Assembly: GCF_035083965.1 (NCBI RefSeq)
Contig: NC_089730.1
Coordinates: 19,386,742 to 19,450,741 of the forward strand
Direction: 5' to 3'
DNA length: 64,000 nucleotides
Source: Branchiostoma lanceolatum
Taxonomy: Eukaryota; Chordata; Leptocardii; Amphioxiformes; Branchiostomatidae
Shown here: positions 30,201-40,100 of the stretch, one piece after another
Layout of the letters: each line of letters starts with the position of its first letter
How positions within the stretch are numbered: the stretch's first letter is position 1
Translations under genes and position numbers: made by a program
Notes under the pieces: model-generated
Told to the model about the DNA's origin: nothing
The model's database searches: none
The model's input: only the letters and a program-made list of their open reading frames with translations

Positions 30201-33200
30201 TCTTGGTAGGGGTGTGAAAAATACTGTTTTTAGTCCTTCCGTTTAGATTTCACTTAAATTGAACTTTGTTAATTTGTTTCACGCATTTAAGAAGGTTTTG
30301 TGAATTTTGAGAAAATATATTGTTCTGAACAAGGGTTAGAAAAAGATTCATCAAAAAGACACCCCCCTCTACAAAATGGACTAAGTGGTGTGTTATAGCA
30401 CGGGTGTGTTATGGCGCCATAACACATGGGCAAGGGAGGCTTCTGATTGGTCGAGGCCATCTGGCTATGTGATAATGCAGCGTAATACACGGTTGTTGGA
30501 AAGAAAATAAAAAACAACAACAACAACAACAAACAATTCTTTTTTCTACTGTTCACCGCACTACAGATCTGCTGCTGATAGCGTGGTACCCTTCTCTGCG
30601 CAGTCGAGAAATGGTGGTTCATCACGTGTGCGCGCTGTGGGTGACGTACTGTGGCTCGGTAAGTTATTTTCGAATATATAGCACCTCAGTTTAAGGGCCC
30701 TGTCACACTTGTGCGTATACATATTACGGTAAAGTGCGCGTAATATGTATACGCGTTCTGCAGTAACATTTTTTTGGTTTAAGTAAATTTTGCGGGGAGG
30801 AAGTTGTTTTCTATTTTGACCCACCGTTGTGCAGTCTAGTTATCAAACCAAGGAAATTACTTCTTCGTCTGCAAACTTAACCTATACCCAAAACAGGTTG
30901 ATACGCAACTCATGCGGGCTTGTATATACGCACAAGTGCGAAGGGGGCTTAGCTAGAGGTTGTAACAGAACTTTCTGTCGATGTTGCGGAATGTTACCGT
31001 ATTTTCACTGAGACTTCCCCCAGGCTGACCGCTTGTAACGAACACTTATAACTTATCATTACCTTCGCGACGAATGGTTTCGTCGAGTAGGTTATTCGAT
31101 GATGCTTGTCTGTGTGTCTGTTAGTGAACAGAATAAGTCGAGAACGCCTGGATGGTTTGTTGTCGTATTTGGTGTGTCGGTGTGTATGTGGGAAATCTCA
31201 AGATGATTAGATTTTGGGCGAAGTGTTTTGCATAATTAACGAGAAAAGTGTAAAAATGTGTTAGATTGTATGCTCATACTATGCTTTCTGGTTGCGACGT
31301 GTGGGCTGTATTGTTTCAGGGGATATTGACACGGGTAAATGGGTGCAAAGTTGGTCATGAGGGGTCATGAGGCAGGCAGGAAACGTCAGTTACTGCCAGG
31401 GACAAATTGGCTATCAGCCAGCTGTAGGGCAGATACAAGAGATAGACTTGCCCATATAGGCAGTAATGCTTTAAAGCACTAAAACAAGGGCTCAGAAAAG
31501 GATTCACCTTAATTGCAAGCCCCCAAAATTCTTATGCACCAGAAAGCCACATCTGTCTACTTTAGAATCATGCAAAGAAAATAGACAGTTGACCAGCTCG
31601 TTCTCTCGTAACAGCTGACAGACGAAAACAATCGTCAACTTTGACCTACTCCCAGCCTGGAAGAGTCCACTCGGAGCATGTGAAACCAAACCACAAATAT
31701 ATCTCCTTACACCAATTAAAAGACTGAAACATACAAATTTTGACCAAAGTTGGATATACACGGCCTTATATGAGTAAGAACAGTCATTAATGCAGTGCCA
31801 CAGCATGGGAATACCGAGCATGTCTGTGTGTCTGTTAGTGAACACGATAAGTCGAGAATTCTTGGAAGGATTGTCTTGGTATTTGGTATGTTGGTAGGTC
31901 TCGATGAAACCTGAAAATGATTAGATTTTGGGCCCCCTATCGGCTTGTTACGGTACTGCAGCGGAACTTCCTGTTATGATATCTCGTGTTGTGGACATGC
32001 TATGGAACTGATTTTTGAGTGGTAGATAGCTCGTTGGGCAGAGAGTAAGTGGTATAGGTTTGGGCCCCCTAGCAACTTTTTTGGAACTGCAGGGGTAGGT
32101 TTTGCTTCAGACTTTGAAAGGGAATAACTCAAGAAGGGCTTGATGGAAGGTCATGATTTTTTGCATGTACATAGCGTGAGCGATGATGTACATGATTGGA
32201 TACTTATTATGCAAATCAGTAACTAATTTGCATAATTAATGAGGAAAGTTTATACATTCATCAATTTCCATGATAGGACTCGCAAACATGTGACATATGT
32301 AACTGAGGAAGAGAGAAATATTAATAGATATCAGCTATGCAAATGAGAACCTCATTTACATAATTAATGAGAAAATAATATAACTCGAGATGGGCTTGAT
32401 GGATGGTCATGATTTTTGGTATGTAGATAGCTTATGTGATGCTTTGTATGATTGGATGATAATTATGCAAATCAGATTATAATTAATGAGGCAATTTTAA
32501 AAACCTGCTGTGTTCCATGATATGACTATTCAAATATGTGACATTTGTAACTGAGGAAGAGAGGAATGTCAATAGATAGAAATTATGCAAATGTGGGCCT
32601 AATTTGCATAATTCATGAGAAACTACTATCATTCCATACTAGTAAATAACGGCAATTTCATACTTGTTGCATTTAGAAGTTGTGTGAATGTGAACACCAT
32701 TGAATCAAATTATGCTAATAAGGAGCTTATTTGCATTATTGATGACAAATGTTAGCATAACCTTCTTTGTTAAGCTCATAATCATAACAAGGAGGTTTGG
32801 ACAACTTATGTTATTTGGGTGAGGAGGATCAACTGGTATGATTTTTGATTGATGAAAAACACTCCTAATACGTCAGTCATAAAGGTCAAAATCATTTGGC
32901 GAAGGTATGAGGTCGTAGAACTCTTGTTCTACATGATTACGGTTTCAGATTTGTTGCGTACTTCAGAGTGATTTTAGATTCGTAGCTGTTTTGATGATTA
33001 CAGTTAATGTTTATTTATTTCAAGTATTCCACTAAACCTATTTACATGAGCGTGCAATTCAGCCGCCAGGCTGCCATATCCTTCTTTGTGCAATAAACCA
33101 ATACTACTACTACTACGACGTAGATTCTAGGAAAACGAAGTTTAGAACTGACAGCTGTCTGTGATGCCACACTATGCGGGGCAGGGTAGTAAAGTAGTAT

Positions 33201-34960
33201 CCCGAGTATTGAAGATCTCTGACAAGAAACAGTCCCCTTGGACCCAATAACTCAACACTTGTCAGGCTGCAATGACAAACTCATAGGTAATAGGTGAAAA
33301 ATTGACAGAAAAAAAGGAAATTAAGTCAAAATATGGTCCTGAGGATACTGAGTTTGGCTCTCTCATCGTAGGGTCTAGCCGCCTGCGCTAAAACCCTTGT
33401 CCCCCCTAAAGTATTCTTAAAGTGAGAAATCAAGAATTACAAATCGAACTAGTTTTACCTACGTCATAGCCTCGAGACATCCCCATTAACGTCTTGGAAT
33501 CACCGCTAAAGAGGAGCTTAAGTTAAAATTGAAAAGAAAAACATAATGTGCTGAATACACCCCAAAGTTTCTCAAATTTCTCACTTGTTTTACCTAAGTC
33601 GGTCATAGTTCAGGGCTCTCCCGCCAGTTGTAACTCACCCACCGTTTGCCATAGACCATATCGGACTGATGTGAGAACTTGACTTTGCGGGACAGTTAGC
33701 ATAGTCTAGTAGAATTTTCAATTTTAAGTTTAGCTCCTCTTTAAACTTGCCCTCTCTCAAATTATCATGGAAGCCCATCTGTGTTGGTAGTAATCATAAA
33801 ACAGTGCTAAACTTTCTTCCAACACTAAGGTATTCACGGATCGAATTTTCGACGACCACTGTTGCCTTCTTCAGGATCAATAATGGCCAATCACTTCCGA
33901 ACGTAAACTCAAGAGAGTAACAGGTACGTGACTTTATTGACACGCGTTCTGACTGCTGACGTTCATGCCGCTGTGACACGTTTAACATCTCCATTCTCCA
34001 ACTTCCTTACAGGTGGATCCAGCTGGAGCGTATTACGGCAACCTGTCATTAATGACTGAGCTGTCGTCCCCTTTCCTTAACCTCAGGTAAGCAGCATAAC
34101 GATACTCAACTAGGATGAGACGTCGACGAAGAATTATCTATAGATATCACTTATGGAAATGAAGACATAATCTGCATAATCTATAAGACAAGACTTTAAT
34201 TCCGTAGTGTGAGAATGGTGGGAATTTCATTCTTGCGGCATTCGTAAGTCAACTAAAGTTGAATATTATAAGATATAGATCATGCAAATTAGGGCCTCAT
34301 TTACATTTACATAGCCACAACGCAAACACCATAATTACTTCACGGAGGGTTGTGTCCTACAGACTCTCTTTATTCTATTTTGTATCTCATTGTTCTTATA
34401 CACAGGCTGGACATATTTTTGCCTTTATTACCACATCGTAAAATATTGATACTGACAACATTCATAAATAGCAAGGTTCTTTTATTCACAACCAAGTATT
34501 TCACAAGAGCCGACGTTTCGACGACTGACTGCCATCTTTATCAGGGCAATACTAGTTCACAGTGCACTGAAGCTGGGTGTTACTGATAACAATGACTGAA
34601 TTAGTCAGTATTGCCCTGATAAAGATGACAGACAGTCGTCGAAACGTCGGCTCTTGTAAGATACCATGTTTCCACCTACCTAGGCACATTTTACACAACA
34701 TGGGTCAGAAGACGTCCCTCCTGTACAAAGTGAACGGCGTCGTCCTGTTGGTCGTCTTCTTCATTTGCCGCATCCTCACCATCCCGCTCTGGTTCAGCCT
34801 GAGGAAACACCTTGGGACAGACAAGCTGTATGAAGTCGGTATAGGAGTTCAAATTGGTCTCTACGTCATATTTCCCTTACTTAACTTGCTCAACGTCTTC
34901 TGGTTCAGTAAGATATGCCGGGCTGCTTACCGTGGCTTCTTTGGATCCAAGGCCGAATAA
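27271..34960 (+). CDS. TLC-domain membrane protein A, TLCD4/TMEM56-like (6 exons, 246 aa)
   Basis: Exons 27271-27422, 28107-28193, 28827-28885, 30567-30658, 34013-34086, 34684-34960, all GT-AG, phases 2,2,1,0,2. The predicted multipass protein has about six hydrophobic segments: ILGSFFFHLAVFKWFAAPVL, VMSLIHGAVVGGLSWYAFLF, the exon 3-4 segment, the MVVHHVCALWVTY segment with the paired His of TLC domains (residues 118-119), NGVVLLVVFFICRIL, and the last segment ending NVFWFSKICRAAYRG. YYGN...LMTELSSPF matches the conserved Y-x-GN-x6-ELSSPF of vertebrate TLCD4. TLC proteins sit in endoplasmic reticulum or other membranes and act in lipid metabolism or sensing; the exact role of this group is not settled. 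The start ATG is shared by all four paralogs. An AATAAA overlaps the stop codon (34,956-34,961). Confidence 0.9.
27423..28106 (+). other. Gene A intron 1 with paralog-conserved part and MITE half
   Basis: About 27,640-27,880 corresponds to intron 1 of genes B, C and D ('ctgattgtctactgtctt.agtaaatg', 'gcgttatctgatttt'). From about 27,925 to 28,070 lies the right half of the 'GCGACGCCGCCAGCGTGCCGCGGGTCC' MITE family, ending 36 bases before exon 2. Confidence 0.6.
28931..29095. repeat. (CATTC/CATTT)n microsatellite
   Basis: Pentamer repeats 'cattc' and 'cattt' in gene A intron 3. They read as repetitive Phe/His/Ser frames and are not coding. Confidence 0.9.
29278..29415. mobile_element. Foldback MITE, 'AATGACCCGCC' family
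   Basis: 'aatgacccgcc' and 'ggcgggtcatt' ends enclose inverted arms ('gtgtatatggtgtcataacg' against 'cgttatgacaccatatacac'). Other copies are at 55,227-55,390 and 57,118-57,296. Confidence 0.85.
29416..30319. other. Gene A intron 3, no supported exon
   Basis: A minus-strand frame at 29,952-30,200 has acidic, coding-like composition (VEELSDADLESVFVSWE), but I found no domain or clear splice borders. It may be a relic of a transposon. Confidence 0.35.
30320..30485. mobile_element. Interspersed element shared with 56,440-56,640
   Basis: Reading one strand here and the other at 56,440-56,640, both contain 'ggttaagaaaaagattcatcaaa' variants, a CCCCCTCTACA stretch, 'ccataacaca' and a 'gattggtcga' word. 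Confidence 0.6.
30693..30965. mobile_element. Foldback MITE, 'CCCTGTCACACTTGTGCGTA' family
   Basis: The left end 'ccctgtcacacttgtgcgta' pairs with the right end 'tatacgcacaagtgcgaaggggg'. It starts 34 bases past the exon 4 donor of gene A. Copies occur at 40,143-40,385, 44,366-44,598 and 53,180-53,408. Confidence 0.8.
31080..31950. repeat. Diverged dispersed repeat, two related ends
   Basis: 'gtctgtgtgtctgttagtgaaca.gataagtcgagaa' occurs near 31,108 and 31,820, each followed by 'tggtatttggt' and 'gattagattttgggc' words. Similar wording recurs near 46,405-46,520. Confidence 0.5.
32090..32775 (+). repeat. AT-rich tandem repeat with 'ttgcataattaatgag' core
   Basis: 'tatgcaaat...aatttgcataattaatgag' recurs near 32,208, 32,336, 32,464, 32,586 and 32,713, at a step of about 125 bases. 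It lies in gene A intron 4. Confidence 0.7.
32990..33120 (+). mobile_element. Retroelement 3'-end-like fragment with (CTA)n tail
   Basis: 'cagccgccaggctgccatatccttctttgtgcaataaacc' followed by 'aatactactactactacga' resembles a non-LTR element tail. Confidence 0.45.
33121..34012. other. Distal part of gene A intron 4
   Basis: No exon or foldback recognised. The intron ends at 'cttccttacag' before exon 5. Confidence 0.4.
34501..34656. mobile_element. Foldback MITE, 'GACGTTTCGACGACTG' family
   Basis: 'agagccgacgtttcgacgac...catctttatcagggcaatact' is inverted as 'agtattgccctgataaagatg...gtcgtcgaaacgtcggctct'. It lies in gene A intron 5, about 30 bases before exon 6. Its wording overlaps with the families at 39,411-39,685 and 61,254-61,475 ('gaaacgtcgg'). 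Confidence 0.85.
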
Positions 34961-35082
34961 ACACACTGGAAACAACGAATCGAAGATCTCAAACTTGTAG
35001 AAATGATTTTTTGTAGATTTCTTACAAATTTAATTATAACACAACAGTACGTTGATGAAGGTTAGACATACAGGTAGTTAGA

Positions 35083-35163
35083 TACGCCGAAAATAGTTAC
35101 TCAAGCAACTCGATAAAATTTTCCAAATTTTATCCAGTTGCTTGAGTAACTATTTTCGGCGTA
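35083..35163. repeat. Near-perfect hairpin behind gene A
   Basis: Arms of about 40 bases ('tacgccgaaaatagttactc' ... 'gagtaactattttcggcgta') have one mismatch and almost no loop. It lies 120 bases past the gene A stop codon and could be a tiny foldback element or a transcript-end structure. Confidence 0.8.
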
Positions 35164-35788
35164 AAACACAACAGTGTCTATTTTCCACATCCCATGCTTC
35201 ACTCTCGGGCACATGCCATCCTCGGGCTCCGGACTTCCGGCCAAGTGACAACGTTTGCGTCCAGCAATGCAAGCCTGACCAAGGAATTTGACGTCAGGTC
35301 AACCTTTGCTTTCTGTCGACTCAACTCGGCCGGGGAACAAACCAAGGCCAGCGGAAACGCAATGAAACACACAACAAGACATACAAACAAACAGGGGATA
35401 AAAACAAGAATTGATAGAGCACACGTGTAGACAGGAGCGGATAAGTCACATATGATAACATAATAGACAAGTTTCCTCATGAGTTGTTAAGGTACATGCG
35501 GTAATATACAGGAGTGGTAAGGCACATGTGTTGATGTAATATGTGTTAAGTTAAGCTGTAAATACCTGTATTGATTTAAATGTAGTTCGTTATATGTACG
35601 TTTGTTTTAATAGGAAGATTAGCTTCTACCGTTCTTTATAGGTGAACTTGAACAGCCCATAGGGCCTCAGTTTGTTTTTGGCTGACCCGCCTTCGTTACC
35701 TTTGTGAATTTCTTTTAAGAAAGTTTTAAAGTAAATGTCTTTCAAACGCTGATTGTCAGATTGAATTTTCAATTTGAGACGTACATAT
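35164..35788. other. Spacer between genes A and B, no feature seen
   Basis: No coding or repeat structure recognised. Confidence 0.4.
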
Positions 35789-36264
35789 TAGTGCTGCGTA
35801 CCTAAACGTAACATCAGGTACAGGTACAGGTTCCGGTACAGAGGTTTAGGTACAGGTCCGGACCTGTACCTGTACCTGAACAATTTGAAAAAATAACATG
35901 TGTTTTTCTGAACATCTTCAATAATGACAAAAACATAAATAAACTGTTTTCAACTTGTCAGTATCTTTATTCAAAGGACATACTAGGTTTCCTACAGCCA
36001 AACTCTCTTGACCTTGCTATCAAAACTCCCAGCCTGCCTGAATGATCTGTTGCATATCAGTTACGCTGTTCCAAGGTGTCACTTTGGTCACGTTTGGTGT
36101 TGCATGAGGCTATGCGGTCAGGAGATCAGTCACAAAATAAGCATATACTTGGTCTAACTTTATATCGGTACAGTACCGGTACTTCATGATTTTGGTATTT
36201 TGGACCTGTACCTAATCAATTTTTACAGTACAGTACCGGTACACAGTATAGGTACGCAGCACTA
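35789..36264. mobile_element. Foldback element, 'TAGTGCTGCGTACC' ends, about 476 bp
   Basis: The left end 'tagtgctgcgtacct' pairs with the right end 'aggtacgcagcacta'. Inside the left end is a 'ggtaca'-rich stretch ('caggtacaggtacaggttcc'), and before the right end is 'acagtaccggtac' twice. No transposase frame. Confidence 0.75.
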
Positions 36265-36839
36265 GTACACATGTATTTGTGTTATGTGATAGAGGACAAT
36301 GCCATATCTAACGAAACCGCGCTCCTCCAGAGACTTTATTATACAACAAAAGAGATCTTAACTTTGTAGACTGATAGAACCTATGTCTTATTACTACAGG
36401 CAACTAAGCAATATAGAAAAAGTACTTCTAATGAGTTAAGACAATCTTCTGCCTATGAAACATCCACCATTATAAAGAAGCGAGGAGAAGTCGAATTCGC
36501 TAAGTTGATAAATCTTGTAGTAACTTGACATATAGACATGTATTGATGTTTCTGTAAACTGTTCTTTTGTTGTGACCTTTACTTAACACAGTGGGTACAT
36601 GACTTGTGTACAATAAATGACTTCATTCATTAAAAATAGAAAGACATGGTTGGAACAAAGTGGAAGATATCAGCTTTTCTGTCATAATTAGATAATACAC
36701 TTTTGGTTATGTATACGTACCTAACACAAGCAGACACATGTACATAACAAATGTCTGTAGGCAGTGCGTGCCGTGTACGAATGTTATCTTTTGCACCAAC
36801 CCACACACCAACCCACGTACGTACACCCCTTCATCCCGA

Positions 36840-36925
36840 ATACATACACCCCGTGACACACACGCACACACACATGCTCACACACCATGACACACACAGG
36901 CGCGCGCACACACACACAATTACAT

Positions 36926-36961
<36 letters not shown>

Positions 36962-37080
36962 ACACACACACAAACAAACACACACACACACACACAAACT
37001 CAAACACACACACACACACACAAACAAACACACACACACACACACACACACAAACTCAAACACACAGACACACACACACC
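36840..37080. repeat. (CA)n microsatellite cluster
   Basis: A long set of CA runs interrupted by 'aaacaaa' and 'aaactcaaa'. Overlapping His/Thr and Cys/Val frames are artefacts. It ends about 105 bases past the gene B stop codon. Confidence 0.95.
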
Positions 37081-37184
37081 TCTCTTTTTTGGCCATGAAT
37101 TACGCTCTTATGTTTAAAACCAAAGATATGCGCAGCCTTGTCATGCAGTTATTAAGCCATTGCTCACACAAACTTCCAGTTGTT

Positions 37185-40100
37185 CTACTGAGTTTGTTTA
37201 GCTTTGGGTTGGAACAAGCCACGATAAACGGCCCTGCACATCTTACTGAACCAGTAAATGTTCAGCGAGTGAATAAAAGGCATGACGACGAATACAGTAA
37301 CGTGAATTCCGAGTCCGGCTCCATACAGCTCGTCTGTACCCAGGTGTTTCCTCAGGCTGAACCAGAGCGGGATGGTGAGGATGCGGCACAGGAAGAAGAC
37401 GACCAACAGGACGACGCCGTTCACTTTGTACAGGAGTGACGTCTTCTGACCCATGCTGAGTAAAATTTTCCTAGACAGGTGAAAAAATGAACGTTGTTTC
37501 TGTGATGATTTTAATATACGATAATAGAAATAGCAACATCTTCAGCCAATTTGAAAAGAAAAAAAAAGGAAAAAAAAAATTGTGATACTACATAGAGCCA
37601 GGTCGAAAAAGAACCCCAAAAGTTAGGTCTATATTAGCCTCCGTTGCAGACTCTGAAGCGGCTTTTTGGGGGGCTAAATAATACACTTTTTGCAGCCACC
37701 CCGTAACTATCAGCCATCCTGTAACCATCAGCCGCCTAGAGTCTGCGTTATTACGGCATGTCAAAGCGAAATTAAAATCACGTTAGGGCGATTAACGCAG
37801 AGGTGCGAATTTCCTGCCTATGGTAGACCGCACAATAAGAACAGTATACACGCACCTCCCCCAGTCAGTGTGCTGTCACGCTTGTGGCAAAATGGTTTGC
37901 CATTTCTCATTAAAAACCCGTTTTTTAAGACTCAATCGAAGAAAGTCATCGAAGAAAACAAGGAAAAACGTAAACAAAACAAGAATTTCGCCCGTGCATT
38001 TCAGCCTCTACGTCGTGATTTGCCGCGGTTCGCCTTAATTTCTGGCCGTATTCGACACAATATATATTTCTTCGAATATTTTTCCGTGAAAATTCTCCGT
38101 ATGTACCGTAGATAAATCGTTATTTTCGCTAAGAATTCACATACGTCACGACGCTCGCTCGAGTCCCAACCTGCCCCGTCCAACAAGACGTAAACAAAAC
38201 AAGAATTTTCGCCCGTGCATTTCAGCCTCTACGTCGTGATTTGCCGCGGTTCGCCTTTATTTCTGGCCGTATTCGACACAATATATATTCCTGTGAATAT
38301 TTTTTCGTGAAAATTCTCCGTATTTACCGTAGATAAATCGTTATTTTCGCTATGAATTCACATAAGTCATGACGCTCGCTCTATTCGCAACCCGTCCCGG
38401 GCCGTCCGCCATGTTTTTAAACTCATTGATATGCAAGGTTCTGAGCGCTGATTGGGCTGCGTCACAAAGATTGTGCTCTGATTGGTTGACAGCAAGATGT
38501 GACGTGACCACACGGGCGGGAATTTCCCTTTACACTTCGGGCGTTTCTTGTCAAAATAGATCGCATTTTGTGACGATTGAAGCAGTATTATAGCGACCTT
38601 CGTAACAAATTGATTTTGAAAAATTAACAAAGTTTTTTCTGATCACAACATTCAGTTACTAGTACTTTTCCTAGTCAATTAATTTTCGCGGTACGGTCAA
38701 TTAATTTTCGCGGTACGGCCCTCCCCAAGTGGACGGCCTCTCAAGATCTCAGTCGCGGTCTGGCGGAAACACTGCTTCTAATAATCGAAGTTTGTCTTTA
38801 GGAACAGTAGAAATAGCAAACTATTTTGCCACAAGCGTGACAGCACACTGACTAGGGGAGGTGCGTGTATACTGTTCTTGTTGTGCGGTCTACCATAGGC
38901 AGGAAATTCGCACCTCTGCGTTAATCGCCCTAACGTGATTTTAATTTCGCTTTGACATGCCGTAATAACGCAGACTCTAGGCGGCTGATGGTTACAGGAT
39001 GGCTGATAGTTACGGGGTGGCTGCAAAAAGTGTATTATTTAGCCCCCCAAAAAGCCGCTTCAGAGTCTGCAACGGAGGCTAGGTCTATATACCTTGTCAA
39101 CTTTTTGCCCATCGTCTGATTTTAGCTACTCTCCAAGCAGAGGAGGGGTTCCGGGTAGTTTTTGACGTATTTTTAGACGCATAAAAACGCGTCAAAAACC
39201 AGCCAGAAACCCTCCTCTGCTTGGAAAGTAATTCTAACATGGAATACGATGTCGTCAGCTCTGAAAGAATTTCTTCATTAGATAGCTTTGAACAGTAATT
39301 ATCGATACGTGACGTCAGAGGTGGGTCAAAGGTGTCTGGAAGTCTATACTGCCCGCCTGGCGTTATCCTTTGTGTTAGACCAAAGTTAGAACCCGTTTCA
39401 TCAGGTTAAGTCACTGAATAAAAAGAGTACTTTTTACACATCAAAGTGATCTATTCAACCGACGTTTTAGTGATCATGTGTCACCTTCCTCAGTTTGAGA
39501 CCGCATTGCGGATGCCGTTTCCTGTGTATATAATGCGTTTGAGAACGCATCTATAAGCAGCGACTCCTGCCATGCAGTGCAATGCAAACCAGTCAGAATT
39601 GCATTGAGGAAGGTGACAGTTGGTCACCGAAACGTCGGTTGAATAAATCACTTGGTCGTGTGAAAAAGAGTCTTTTATTCACAGTTAGAACCTTTGGACA
39701 CTATCTAATACCGACACAGATAGTCTATTTTTCTAGTTGTTAACCGTCATGCTTACCTGACATGCAGAAAAGGAGACGACAGTTCAGTCATTAACCCCAG
39801 GATACCGAAATACGGTATAAGTGGATTCACCTAGACAAAGGTCGGAGATTTTGAGTTTGTAACAGTAACACGAACTTAAAAGATAGATGCGCTTTTCAGT
39901 CTGGAACGTACTTCACATACCAATTGTAAGTGAAGCGGACAAGATTAAGTATGTATACATTTCTTTTACGTTTGGAGAAATCTTCCATACCATAACCTAC
40001 CTTTTGTGTTCTTACATTTCTATCATTGCGAAGAAGCGATGGAAAAACGAACCTACACAATAGATTACTGTGCTGAAGCTTACTAACGTGTTATATAGTC

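Noticed and set aside
37690-39026. Two related frames of 141 and 82 residues suggesting a transposase
   Set aside because: They are mirror copies from the inverted arms of the foldback element and match no transposase motif.
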